Source: Gigantopelta aegis
Lineage: Eukaryota; Mollusca; Gastropoda; Neomphalida; Peltospiridae
Length of the DNA: 64,000 nt
NCBI RefSeq assembly: GCF_016097555.1
Contig: NC_054702.1
Span: forward strand, 71,152,128 to 71,216,127
Direction: 5' to 3'
The notes under the pieces are model-generated. The model saw only the letters and a program-made list of their open reading frames with translations, searched no databases and was not told the origin of the DNA. Below are positions 1 to 23,199 of the stretch, piece after piece (the first letter of the stretch is position 1; each line of letters starts with the position of its first letter). A program made the translations under genes and the position numbers.

Positions 1-122
1 CTTTCTGTCTTATATAAGTAACATGCTGACTTTTAATCTTTGATTAGGTTTTTTATTGCAGGTTCATGTGTTTACAGCACTTTAGTATTTAATATATAAT
101 AATTTGTAATATTGCATTATAG

Positions 123-141
123 GAAAGTCTTAAAAACACTT

Positions 142-152
<11 letters not shown>
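123..152 (+). CDS. INSC: INSC candidate exon 1 (start codon at 142)
   Basis: A possible first or second exon lies between an AG at 121-122 and a strong GTAAGT donor at 153. Its ATG at 142 reads M-F-Q-G and joins in phase across an 82-bp intron to exon 2, giving MFQGSRRMDD. The phase match supports it. The alternative is that it is 5' UTR and translation starts at 245. Further upstream exons may lie outside the window. Confidence 0.4.
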
Positions 153-10512
<10,360 letters not shown>

Positions 10513-13500
10513 GGCACACTTTCCATATCTGCATTTCTGCAAGCAGATTACTCAGAGCTGGTTTATCCTAGTAGTACATGTAGCACGTGCTACGGGCCCC
10601 ACACTTCAGGGGGTCCTGCGGTGATGTGTACATTTATTTTACCCAGTAAATATATATCCTGGGAAGGAGGCCCTACTGTTATTTGTGCTACAGGCCCCGC
10701 AGATGCTTAAACTGGCTCTCGGATTACTATATAAAATTTGATGTCATCGAAGGGTACTTTTAAGCTGAAAAGTAAATACTTTGCATTTTGATGTCACCTT
10801 GCTGAAAAACTTGCATGCAGAAAAAATCAACTCATTCATCAAAAAATTTCAGCATTCTAATGCCAACACACGGAATCCCACATATGGAAAAGGTACTGTG
10901 TAAATGCACGGTATCGATAAGCTTGCAAACAAAATTGCATTAACGGAAAGTGGGCCTTACTTAGCCCTTACAAACCCAGCTGGTCTGGTTACTTACTGTG
11001 ATGTATGTGGATGTGACCAAGAATTTTAGCATGGGGTTTGTTTAAAATAAAGAGCTAGTATGTTTTGTGGCTAATATTTAATTTTTAGAAGGTGAAGAAC
11101 TGCAAGAGAGAAAATGAATTGCCAAAAGAGAGTTTGTTCACACCACCTGAAGCCTACCCTGGTGAATCATTATTATAGTGCGTCAAAGATACTTAAAAAA
11201 CAAAACAAAAATTATATTTACACGGCAGAGGCCAAAAACACTTAGACAGAGCTTTAACATTGATAACAAAAAAAGCAATGTAAACACGTATCCCCTCACT
11301 CTTCAATGTAACAGAATTGACAGAGACAATATCTCCCTTTTATAGTCTTCCACCTTTTTATGATTCAAGTCAAATGAAATATGTTTTCAGATTTTGTCTA
11401 AGAGGTTTACCTTTCAGAATGAAAAGTCTCAACCTGTAGTTTTTATTGCACTTACTTACATGGAGTTACAATCTTTGTTTTGAGTTACGTTCCGAGTCAT
11501 GAATTGTTCCTGTATAATATTACTGATTGTTGTTTTCATTAAAGTTATATTAATGTTCTTCATGTGGTTTCAGTATTGCTAGAAATAAAACCATTAAAAT
11601 AGGATGTTGAAAATGTACTTTTATGCCTTTAAACATGCTAACCGATGTATGTCACCTTTAAACATGTCCACTGTACACATGTACATTTTTTATGTTTTAT
11701 TTTATTGGAATGTGATCAGTTTTTGTATTTACTATGAGGGTGTGGTAAAAGGTGAAATTCTGTACGTTGTGAAAATAATAGACAATACGGAAGAATATGC
11801 ATTTTTCAACAAACTATTCCTCCATTTATTTTCAGAACGATTATTGTTTTATAAGTTTTAGAAGTAAATTGGGACATTTTTATATCATTCTTATTGCTAT
11901 ATTAAGAACATGTACAATTTTATTTTATTGTGATGTAATTTGATTAAGTAGAATTTTTTTATTTGGATGTTGCAACTAGACTAACATTGTGCTATGCAGA
12001 ATAAAGTAAACCACAGCTGGAATTTGTTATTTTAATATACTTTTATTATTGAAGTGCAAAATTAATTTACAAGTTGCATTATCTTGATACATATACCGAC
12101 ATACAGATATTCATATTTCCAACCGATTAATTTTCGATTACAATTGATCATTGGAATTATCACTGTTATAAACTGCATATTGTACCCAGTGTTGGCTCAA
12201 CTCATATTGTCATGTTAAGCATATGAATGTATTATTTTATTAATCAACAGTATTGAGGTGTTGATTAATGTGTGATGGATGCCTGACACTGTCTATGTCT
12301 TAACCTTCTTACACTAGTATTAATATTGTAAACCAGGAAAAAAATGGGTGCACATAAATTTCACAATATTCGTGCCCAACTATACATTAAGAAATTTATA
12401 TTTGGTACAGAAAAGTCTCATCAAGAAAATGTTCTCTGTGAGCTACATTGTACATTAAAAAGCCAGCAGTTAGTAATTAATACCAGTAATAGTACAATAA
12501 ATGTTGTGTAAAGGTGTATGTGGAATTTTTTATAATAGCTTTTGCAGCAGTTTGCTTCTATATCTATAACATGATCAAAATGGTAAATCTATGTGGAACA
12601 AAATCAAAAGCTGTTGTTCACTATGTATAATAATTTGCTAAACTGTGGACACAATTCTCATCATCCATTGTACTTGATTGGGGTATTCTAAAATAGTTCC
12701 ATCTATGTAGGTTATTGAATATAGAACAAAAATGTGAAAATAGGTCCAAAATGTTATGTTGGCTATATTGAATACTGAATGATAGCTTTATAAGATATTG
12801 TTCTGTACATATTATATTGCTCAGTAATTACATTTCATCAATCAAAATGGAATTTTACTCCCAACATTCCATTTTTTTAAACAATAGTGAAATTTGTCAT
12901 TACCACAAAAACAGTATGTTTAAGATTTAGTACTTACTATACAGTTTAAAAATATCCGTCCAATAAATACATGTATCATGAAGTTTTTAAAGGTTTATGG
13001 TCTTGTTTTAAGTAATAACATCAGTTTTTGCTAAAAAAAAAAAAAAAAACATTAAAAAAAATTCAAATTGATGTATAGAGGTTATAATTATTACCAAAGT
13101 GTGTTTTGGTATTGTCAGTATAATATTAATTGTATTAATACATTTTCTATTAAGTGAGCCTCTGGCAAGCATGTTAATACTATATTTTTATTCCTAATAT
13201 ATGATGCTAACGATACTGAAACAAACAAGGGTAATAATCTCTTAATCATATAATCTCAAGCTGAATATAATATCTTTTTTATAAACTTTATACTCTGCTA
13301 TAATACCAGTCAGCCATTACTGTATATTCAAATTATGTATGAATAAATAATGTTGGATCTTTTTGAATGGAAATAATGTCAATAGTAGAAAGATGTCATT
13401 TGAATAACCCTACGTAAAAACAATTTTGTTCATAACATTTTTGTTTTCAAAACGCTGGACAACTTTCAATGTAAAATTGCTATTGAAATGTTTTTGTTTG

Positions 13501-15190
13501 ATGACTAGGAATTCAGTCATCAGTTTTTTAGAGTCGGCCTAGTACATTTGCTTTCATGTCAATAAATGTATTCCCATGAACTGATTAATTTGCATCTAAT
13601 TTTTTAAACTTTTAAAATTTTAAAAATATGCATTGTGAAAAATACCACAGTTTTATTACATTGGATAGGCCTGCCTATTATATGATAAACTGTAATAGCC
13701 TTTATTTTTATGGGCTAAAATATCTGTGGTATTGTTAAAAAAAAACAACATTGTGTACTTAAATTTGTAGATCAAAAGGCTGTATAGGAAAAATTGTATT
13801 ATATGTATGAATGTATTTTATTTCCATTGTGTTTTTAAATTCATTGACTGCACTATTCCATGAATTGCACAAAAATTAGGCCACTTTGAACAAAATTGAT
13901 ATACCTATTACAGAAATTCTCAAAATTGTCCTACTATTTCTGTCCCGGGTCAGATCACTGGCTATCCAGAGACTGGACCCAAGATGGACATGCCCGAAAC
14001 CTTCGTGGTACAAGGGCATGTAAAAATACTCTAAAGTCAAAGTACAGAAGTTAATGACACATTATGTTTGACTTTGCAACTCTTGGCATTCCTTTTGTTT
14101 TTGTCACATCACACCTGTATAAAATCAATTATTTAAACTCTTTTTTTTGTGTTTTAAAGTAAACTGATTATTATATGAGCTTGTGTGTCATACTGATATT
14201 ACGAAACAAGTGTTTAAGATTTTTATATTGCCCGAGCGAGAGTTGGGGTAATACATGAATCCTGACACGAATTTCGTAAAATCAGTACGACTTACATGAT
14301 TAATAAAATCAAGTTTTCAGAGGTTCACACATAAAGTGTTTGCTTCCTGGCTCTGTATACATTTAAATGTTGGCACAAAGCATTCATTTACAAATCCTTG
14401 TGTTGTCTTGGTAATGTATAGCTGTTAAGACAGCATTGACACGGAATGTGTTAGTAAGTCTCTATGCAAACATCAGAATGGGTGAACATGGTGACATACT
14501 GTTGAATGAATTGTCACATTGTTTGATGTGGGGTTGTTGTTGGATTTCTGTCTGTGTGTGTTACATGTTATGCTGTGCCAGTTAAAGTGTTCATTTCAGT
14601 AATTGGTGATTGGTTTTATTCTTTGAAAGTATTGGTTTTATTTGTTCATATCCAGAGGTGTAACTAGTACATGTACTAAGAAGCTTGAACCTACAAAAAG
14701 GGCGAGTCCGTGAGTTTGTGATGAGAAAACTAGATTTAAAACATGTTCCTTTTTTTCAAATGTTCTCCTCAAAAGAAAAGGATTATTTGAATAATGTTTT
14801 GTTTACAAACTTTTTGTTCTTCAAGTCTTAGTTACATCTCTTTTAACATGACTGAAGTCCATTGATCGAAAACTTTATATTTTATTATATTGCTCCATGG
14901 TGGGGGTGTTATTTTAGTTTTGTTAAACACATTCCAGTATTTTATTATAAATGTCAGCCATATTTCAAACATAGAATTTCTCAGATGTTCATGTGTTACA
15001 CATTTTTGAAGCATTCGACTAATTACATGTTTATGCTCTTAGTATATTTTTGTATACATTTGTGCAATTTATTTTAAACGTTAACAGTATTTTTATTATA
15101 GCTACTGTACAGTTGATCTTGGAGGTGAAATCACCTTGTTGTATATTTTTATTATTGTTATTCAATACTCATACAGAAACAAATAAAGAC
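10513..15190 (+). other. Probable long INSC 3' UTR, AT-rich and repeat-poor
   Basis: After the INSC stop there are about 4.7 kb of AT-rich DNA with only one recognisable transposon (10553-10721) and no SINE, in contrast to the SINE-dense DNA from 15.4 kb on. AATAAA hexamers occur at 11046, 11584, 12000, 12962, 13561 and 15182. Any of these could end the transcript, and the last marks where repeats resume. The extent of the UTR is inference. I see no second open gene in this stretch. Confidence 0.4.
10553..10721. mobile_element. Short hAT-like MITE just after the INSC stop
   Basis: Termini CAGAGCTGGTTTA and TAAACTGGCTCTC are inverted repeats. They are flanked by GATTACT at 10546-10552 and 10722-10728. 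Internal GGGCCC and GGCCC blocks are also complementary. It begins about 40 bp after the INSC stop, so it probably sits inside the 3' UTR. Confidence 0.75.
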
Positions 15191-15416
15191 GATGTCAGTT
15201 ACTTATTAATGTAGTTTGTAATGATTGATGCTGCCAATGTATTTTTAACCAGTCAGGTCATAGGGTTTTATGTGCACATGCAGAACAAGCTGTTGTAGCC
15301 CACGCCTGTCCAGGACAGGGAAAGGGTTGGGGTGGGTGGGAGAGGGGACCGCCAGTGCTGGCATTGGCAAGTGCAAGGGAGCACCAGCAGCCCAACCGGA
15401 ATTGGTAGCGGGCAGA

Positions 15417-16330
15417 GGTTTAACCAGTCATACTGATATGTATTTAATAACTCAGTCTTCTTAGGTTTAACCAGTCGTACTGAGACGTATTTAATTACTC
15501 AGTCTTCTTAGGTTTAACCAGTCGTACTGAGACGTATTTAATTACTCAGTCTTCTTAGGTTTAACCAGTCGTACTGAGACGTATTTAATAACTCAGTCTT
15601 CTTAGGTTTAACCAGTCGTACTGAGACGTATTTAATAACTCAGTCTTCTTAGGTTTAACCAGTCGTACTGAGACGTATTTAATTACTCAGTCTTCTTAGG
15701 TTTAACCAGTCGTACTGAGACGTATTTAATAACTCAGTCTTCTTAGGTTTAACCAGTCGTACTGAGACGTATTTAATAACTCAGTCTTCTTAGGTTTAAC
15801 CAGTCGTACTGAGACGTATTTAATAACTCAGTCTTCTTAGGTTTAACCAGTCGTACTGAGACGTATTTAATAACTCAGTCTTCTTAGGTTTAACCAGTCG
15901 TACTGAGACGTATTTAATAACTCAGTCTTCTTAGGTTTAACCAGTCGTACTGAGACGTATTTAATAACTCAGTCTTCTTAGGTTTAACCAGTCGTACTGA
16001 GACGTATTTAATAACTCAGTCTTCTTAGGTTTAACCAGTCGTACTGAGACGTATTTAATAACTCAGTCTTCTTAGGTTTAACCAGTCGTACTGAGACGTA
16101 TTTAATAACTCAGTCTTCTTAGGTTTAACCAGTCGTACTGAGACGTATTTAATAACTCAGTCTTCTTAGGTTTAACCAGTCGTACTGAGATGTATTTAAT
16201 AACTCAGTCTTCTTAGGTTTAAACAGTCGTACTGAGATGTATTTAATAACTCAGTCTTCTTAGGTTTAACCAGTCATACTGAGATGTATTTAATAACTCA
16301 GTCTTCTTAGGTTTTACCAGTTGTACTGAG
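15417..16330. repeat. 47-bp minisatellite, about 19 copies
   Basis: Tandem units contain GGTTTAACCAGTCGTACTGA, then GACGTATTTAATAACTCAGT and CTTCTTA. The period is 47 bp. Central copies are almost identical and edge copies are diverged. Each unit has a 6-bp inverted repeat, ACTGAG...CTCAGT, around a 13-nt loop. Two further diverged units resume at 16650-16697 after a SINE insertion. Confidence 0.97.
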
Positions 16331-16649
16331 GAAGGAAGGAAGGAAATGTTTTATTTAATGACGCACTCAACACATTTTATTTACGTATATATGGTGTCGG
16401 ACATATGGTTAAGGGCCACACACATTCAGAGAGTAAACCCACTGTTGCCACTTCATGGGCTACTCTTATTGATTAGCAGCAAGGGATCTTTAATATGCAC
16501 ACCCCACAGACAGGATAGCACATGCCATGTCCTTGGATGTACCAGTCGTGGTGCACTGGCTGGAGCGAGAAATAGGCCCACTGACGGGGATCGATCCCAA
16601 ACTGACCGCGCATCAAGCAAGCACTTTACCACTGGGCTATGTCTCGCCT
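16331..16649 (-). mobile_element. Full-length SINE (head 1, tail A) inserted in the minisatellite
   Basis: It reads in reverse from tail (GAAGG)n GAAATGTTTTATTTAATGAC to head GGGCTATGTCTCGCC. Minisatellite units lie on both sides, so the SINE entered a pre-existing array. Confidence 0.92.
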
Positions 16650-16726
16650 TAGGTATACTGAGATGTAGTTAATAACTCAATCTCCTTAGGTTTTGGATAG
16701 TCATCAGACTGGAAGTGTTTTCTTTA

Positions 16727-16763
<37 letters not shown>

Positions 16764-16929
16764 TGGACTCATATAGTATAGTGTTCTGTTGACAGAAATG
16801 TCCCAAAATAACCAACATAATATTAAAGAAACAAAGGGCAAATTGAAGCTCAAGAAATTTATTTGTCATTGACTGGTAGGTTGCATCGTACTAAATTGGG
16901 ATTTCACCCTTTACGTACGTATACATCAT

Positions 16930-17115
16930 ATCCAGGTCCGTACGCAGGAGTTTTAATGGGGCGGGGGTGCGAATTCCTCGTGATAAGACCAACAATGGCG
17001 AAAAACCCCTACCAAAAAAACGTTTACGTAACGTGATATAAATTTGATAGAAAAAATGTGGACCTTTGGTAATTTAGGGAGGGGGATCGCATCCCCCCCC
17101 CCCCCATACGAGCCT
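16930..17115. repeat. C-rich element ending in a CGTACG-type terminus (tentative)
   Basis: CAGGTCCGTACGCAGGAGT at the left, and a C run followed by CATACGAGCCTGATATTG at the right, are loosely complementary. They resemble the termini of the element at 37796-38155. Weak evidence. Confidence 0.35.
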
Positions 17116-18273
17116 GATATTGCACGGACTGAGGGGGTAGCGCTTCAAGACGCGACTCTTTGACTGATTTCACTATATTCCGTTTTGCGGCAAAAGGGTA
17201 CCGATGAATTGACATGTAACGAATAATGTTTAAAACTTATATTAAAACATATCGTTGAGTTTTTAGAATGAAAATGAATGTTGTTGTTTGTTTTGTGTGT
17301 TTTTTTGTTGTTGTTTTTTTGGTGTTATTCTTTATAAATAAAGGTAAAAATATGGTTTGTGTCTCCCCCTCCCCCTCTCCCCCCCCCCCCCCCCCCCCCC
17401 CCCCCCACACTCCTACTGGTATGCTATTCCCATTCTATGGGTAACAGAGTAATCTGACTAGAAGGTTTAATTTCAGTACCAACTATAAAGTCGATTTTAT
17501 ATTATTCAATAACAGTTAGCAGGACAAAACATCTGGAACATCCCATGGCTAAATATTTCGTATTGTTAGTGGCGAACTAATGATAGCGAATATCAACAAT
17601 AAAAAACATTCCGAACAGAATGGCAGTGTATTTTGAACATGTAGTTGCTGAAGCTATTATCCACTCGTATTTCAGTTCATTAAGGTATCATGTTGGATTC
17701 TTTTCTGTTTGTATTCAGTGTGAAACGGCGCGAACCCGCTGGCGTATTTTTGACGTATTCACGTGAATACTGTACGAATAGGCCACGAATAAGCTTACGT
17801 ATTTCGTCCTAACACGCTACGAATACGCAGCTGCGTTTTTGCGTAAACATACAACATAGAATACGCGATAATATACGCTGCGAAGCATTCGGTTTAAATT
17901 CATGACAGAAATACGCATTGCGTATTCATAGCAGAAACATAGTGTATTACTGGTTGTGTTTTGTGTTATTTCAGTGCTTCTTTTAAATTGCATAATACAC
18001 TATTGTTTTATATGTGTATTCTGTTTTATGTATAGTTTATTTTATTAGTATACATATATATTAGTGAAATAAATCAACTCTTTGAAATCTGTTTTGTGAA
18101 TCGGGATGGTTGGACACATTGGATGGCGGTCTGGATTAGGCGTTAGAGCTGCATCATTGGTTTATTTGATGTTGCTTGCAAATTTACGAAACTTGAAAAT
18201 ACGTCCACAGTATTCTTACTCTGCTAATGTTTGTCATGTACCGAACTTTGTTCTTCGATAATGTTTGACTAAC

Positions 18274-18452
18274 GTCCGACTGGCCGTGGTATGTGCTATC
18301 CTGTCTGTGGCATAGTGCATATAAAATATCCCTTACTACTAATGACAAATGTAGCTGGTTTCGTCTCTAAGACTGTCAAAATGACCAAATGTTAGACATC
18401 CAAAGATTAATAAATCAGTGTGCTCTAGTGGTGTTGTTAAACAAAAGAAAAA
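18274..18452 (+). mobile_element. 5'-truncated SINE, tail B
   Basis: The body (GCCGTGGTATGTGCTATCCT) is followed by tail B (GTGCTCTAGTGGTGTTGTTA AACAAAAG), lacking the tRNA-like head. The open frames over it are not genes. Confidence 0.85.
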
Positions 18453-19124
18453 AAGAGAAGAAATTGATAAAGTCCATTACTATTTTAGAGGTGACAGGTT
18501 ATTTGTTGGAGAACGTTTTAATTTTCTTCAGCCAAAAGATGACACGGGTCAGGATTCACAACATGCTAATAACACAAGTGCCTACATTTGCTCCATACTA
18601 TTAAACAAGATTAATATTAGGACATGTCATGACGTAGCAGATTGGTACAAACAAATGCATCACAATATCCTGTGATGTTAATAATACCATGTGTCTTCAT
18701 TTTAAAATGTGTGTATAGCTATTTTTAATTATGTTTGTATATATTCTACGAAGAGCTCCAGTTATCCTGTCACTGTAAATTACCATTGTACACTAATTTC
18801 TCATATGCTGTCGTTTGACGGCCTGAGTGTACGGAAATAAAGTTTCATAGTTTCAAAGATTCAAGTTTCAAGATACGTATACTTTTTGTCTCTAGATGGC
18901 GGCAACGTTATCAGACAATTGCAATTGCCGATTTAACTAGGTAATATGTTTCAACAAAATCCATTCCTGAAAACTGGAGAACAAATTACATTAAAATGTC
19001 ATTCGGGAGGTGGGTATGTGGTTAAGTTTTGAAATACTGTTGCATTTTGGAATGGTGATGAATTAGAAATCGACATATGTTACAACATGAGTAGGTCAGA
19101 ATTATGTTCGGCATTATCTCTTTG

Positions 19125-19343
19125 CTCATTCATTCATTTTAACTTATGTTCGTGTTCATATCCAATAAACGTTCAAGCACGCAGTGCTGGGCACACACAT
19201 CAGCTATCTAGGCTGTCTGTCCAGGACAATGGGTTAATGGTTAGTGAGAAAGAAGTCGGTGTAGTGGTCTTACACCTACCCATTGAGTCGAACAAAGTAC
19301 AATATTAAGTCCGATGGCTTAACCACTGCACCACTCCGCCGAG
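19125..19343 (-). mobile_element. SINE of a second superfamily (Leu-like head, ATTC tail)
   Basis: In reverse it starts GGCGGAGTGGTGCAGTGGTT (A-box like), has a GTTCGACTC B box and continues through a TGTCCTGGACAGACAGCC body to an (AATG)n tail. The body is unrelated to the main SINE family. Fragments recur at 30765-30820 and 32503-32660. Confidence 0.75.
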
Positions 19344-19559
19344 TTCCGTATCTCATTGTCGATGATGGGTCATATAAGACGCACATATTTTATGTGGTAA
19401 AATGCTGTTTTAAAAACCTTAATGTTCCCTGAAGGCCTATCTGGATCCATTATCAACAATGCGCAAACACATGCTCATAAAATGTGGCCCAGCAACATCT
19501 ATAGTATCCAATTTCAGAGGACTAGTGAAAGCTCGGCAAATTTACAAACTCGAGAATAG

Positions 19560-19945
19560 AAGAAAGAAGTGTTTTATTTAACGACGCACTCAACACATTT
19601 TATTTACGGTTATATGGCGTCAGACATATGGTTAAGGACCACACAGATGTTTTTAGAGGAAACCCGCTGTCGCCACATAGGCTACTCTTTTACGACAGGC
19701 AGCAAGGGATCTTTTATTTGCGCTTCCCAGAGGCAGGATAGCACAAACCATGGCCTTTGTTGAACCAGTTATGGATCACTGGTCGGTGCAAGTGGTTTAC
19801 ATCTACCCATTGAGCCTTGCGGAGCACTCACTCAGGGTTTGGAGTCGGTATCTGGATTACAAATTCCATGCCATGACTGGGATCCGAACCCAGTACCTAC
19901 CAGCCTGTAGACCGATGGCCTGCCACGACGCCACCGAGGCCGGTG
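19560..19945 (-). mobile_element. Full-length SINE, head 2, tail A, 14-bp target duplication
   Basis: The exact direct repeat AAACTCGAGAATAG flanks it at 19546-19559 and 19946-19959. Head 2 (reverse) is CGGTGGCGTCGTGGCAGG with B box GGTTCGGATCCCAG. A variable segment then joins the shared body and tail A. The same insertion with the same flank is duplicated at 62047-62680. Confidence 0.95.
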
Positions 19946-20189
19946 AAACTCGAGAATAGCTGCATATTGTTCATTTGTACAGAAAATTATAAATCTTATG
20001 CTAATGTAATGGTTGTTAACGACAGTAAAATGGCACATACATTTCTAGCAATAGCATTTTCTTTTGGAATTAATGTTTTAAAAAGGCAGATGACTCGGTA
20101 AAGCCTACCAAATATATATTCTTCTACACGCCGGGGAAATTACGTTTAATATTAGATTCTGTATTAACAAAACACTATTTAAAAGCGGT
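19946..20189. repeat. Unique segment duplicated in inverted orientation at 62047-62290
   Basis: From the SINE flank through GTAAAATGGCACATACATTT to CACTATTTAAAAGCGGT, this matches the reverse complement of 62047-62290 almost base for base. Identity stops abruptly after GCGGT. It may be part of a mobile element or a segmental duplication. Confidence 0.92.
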
Positions 20190-20904
20190 TGGGTTTTTTT
20201 CAATTGTACTTTTCATCCGTCTTTTTTGTTACTATAGAAACCATATAAGAAAGGTTATGTATTGTAAACATTGAAAATTAAACAAAATTACACAAAGGAT
20301 GAAAATTCAAAATGGATCAAACAGCACACTAGGCATATGTAATACCATATGTAGTGGAAACCCGCAGCATTTATAGGTAGGTAGGTAACTACTTTAACGA
20401 GCTCATATACCACTCGGGTTTCGAACACGCCCATCCAAAGTCCGACCTCCGATAAGATCGGTGGCCTGACTCGGGATGGGGGGAGGGTAGATTTGAAAAT
20501 GGACAGAATTTTAAAAAAAGCCATTAGTAAAAAAGTTAATAGAATTTTTAAAAAAATAAATAAAAAGTTACAAGCCAAAAATAAAAAGAATTGACTGCTC
20601 TGCCGAATATTTATATAATTTGGAGCATTTTAGAAGAACAGTCCAAAAATAAATAAGAGAAAGAAGAGAGGATCGGACTATTTAATAATATTTAGAAAAG
20701 AAAGTAATTGCAGCATTTATGGAGATATACGAATACCATATTAGTTATGTGGTTTTCAGAAGCGTCGGAAGCAATGAAACGTTGGTACGGCCATGAGAGT
20801 AATGTATAGACCGGTTCAGAATGAGCTATGTGCCACCCGGAGAGGACATTATGTAGACCTGCTTTTTTTATTCCTCATTATATATGTTAACAGAAAGGTT
20901 TTAG

Positions 20905-23195
20905 TAAACGGGCTTCTGGTGGTGGGTGTGGGAAATATGGGGGTAAAAATAGGGCCCCCTCCCAAAACAGGGTCAACTACTAATAGCACTATTGGAAGAA
21001 CAGAAAACTGAGAGAACCTTTCAAATGATGATAGAAACATGACACTTGGCATAAATGATCCCACTGGGGCGTTCTTCCAATCAATGAACCACTTGAAATT
21101 TCAATATGGTGGCCATTTTTAAAGATGGTCGCCATACTGTCCTACAAATGTTCATTATTGAGATGTATTTTAACAGAGTTTTTCGATATTAGTCATTTTC
21201 TATTATTTTTATATGTTTCGAAACATGCTGAACCTAATGTGTGATTTGTCAAAAAAGGTTTTTGGCGGTGGAAGTGGCAAATATTAGGGGTCAGTGTATG
21301 GCAACCTCCCCAAAACATGGGCACCTACTAAAAGGGCTATTGACAGAGTAGATAACAGAAATTACCTTTCAAATGGTGTTACAAGCATGAAACTTTGCAC
21401 ATATGATCTCTTTGGGGAGTTCTTCAAAATCAATGAGCAACTTAAAATGTCAATATGGCAGTAATTTTTCAAGATGGCCGCCATTTTCCCCCAACTATTG
21501 TTTGTTATTGATATATATAATAATAACTTTGTCCAACTTTAGCTATCTTGATGACTTTTTACGTACTAGTATTTGAAAGCTAATTGAAAGTAATTCTGAT
21601 ATTTAAAATATTATGAGAATTAACGTTTTATATTCAAAATGGCTGCCATATTTCCAGCATAAATAGTCACCAGGTACAATAGAAGAACATAAGCTGCTAC
21701 CAGTATACCTTGTTCCATAACCAAACCACTTTATGATCAAACACATACAGATGATCTTCCTGGGGCGTTCTTCAAATCCAGTCAATGAACCACTTGAATG
21801 TTCAATATGGTGGCCATTTTCAAGATGCCTGCCATACTGTCCTGCTAATGTTCATTATTGAGATGTATTTTAATAAAAATTGTCGATATTACTTTCTTCT
21901 TCTTCTGCGTTCAAGTTATAGTTGATCATGTTTTAGATTTGGAGTCCGGTTGTGGTGATAAAAAAACGCTGTCTCTGTCAAGTTTTCTTTGGAACCCAAA
22001 AGCTTGACAGCCAGTGTTGCTCCGTTCGGCCAGTGCTTTATTCTGGCTTCATTGTAGAAGGGGTAGAATTGCAGGATGTGCTCTGGGGACTGTGGTTCTG
22101 TTTGTTATGGACATTCAACAGTGAGAATTACTTTCAACATGCTTTAAAATATTAGTTCATAAAAAGTCACCAAGATGGCTACAATTGGATCAAGTTATTA
22201 TTATAACGGACAATCGTTGGACAAAATGGCGGCCATCTTGAAAAATTACCGCCATATTGACATTTCAAGTTGCTTATTGATTGAATTTGAAGAACTCCCC
22301 AAAGAGATCATTTGTGCAAAGTTACATGCATGTATCACCATTTGAAAGGTAATTTCTGGTGCCAGTAGTCTTACTAGTACGTGGCCATGTTTTGAGGAGG
22401 TTGACGTACATTGACCCCAATATTTTGCATTCCCGCCGTCAGCGTTCTTTCCTACGTATCAGACGTTAGGTTCAGCATGTTTCTAAATATATAAAAATAA
22501 TACTAACGGACTAAAATAGAAAATCTCCATTAAAATAAATCTCAATAATGAACATTGGCAGGACAGTATGGCGGCCATCTTGAAAAATGACAACCATATT
22601 GAAAATTCAAGCGGCTCATTATTGGATTTGAAGAACACCCGCGGGATATCATCTATATGTGTTTGATGATAAAGTGATTTGGTTATGTAATAAGGTATAC
22701 TGGTACCAGTTTATGTTCTTCTATTGTAGCTGGTGACTATGTTTTCCGAAAGTATGGAAGCCATTTTGAATAAAAAATGCTAGTACATAAAAAGTCACCA
22801 AGATGGCTAAAATGGGACAAAGTTATTATTATACATGTCAATAACAGACAATGGTTGGGGAAAAAATAGCGACCATCTTGAAAAATTACTGCCATATTGA
22901 TATTTCAAGTTTCTCATTGATTGAATTTGAAGAACTCCCCAAAGAGATCGCGTTTGTAAAGTTTCATGCTTGTATCACCATTTGAAAGGTCATTTCTGTT
23001 ATCTGCTCTATTAATAGTCCTTTTAGTAGGTGCCCATGTTTTGGGGAGGTTGCCATACACTGACTCCAATATTTGCCACTCCCACCATCAAACGCCTTTT
23101 TCACACATCGGACATTAGGTTCAGCATGTTTCTAAACATATAAATATAATATAAAATGACTAATATCGAAAACCTCAATTAAAATACATCTCAAT
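20905..23195. repeat. 2.3 kb head-to-head inverted repeat of ~650-bp monomers
   Basis: The left arm (20905-21890) holds two direct copies about 697 bp apart (GGGGCGTTCTTC...AATATGGTGGCCATTTT at 21066 and 21762). The right arm (22165-23195) holds two copies in reverse complement about 640 bp apart (GGCCATCTTGAAAAATTACC at 22226 and 22867). A unique core of about 270 bp lies between them. All four carry CCATTTGAAAGGT-type and TTCAGCATGTTTCTAAA-type blocks. No coding frame survives. Confidence 0.85.
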
Positions 23196-23199
23196 TAGT

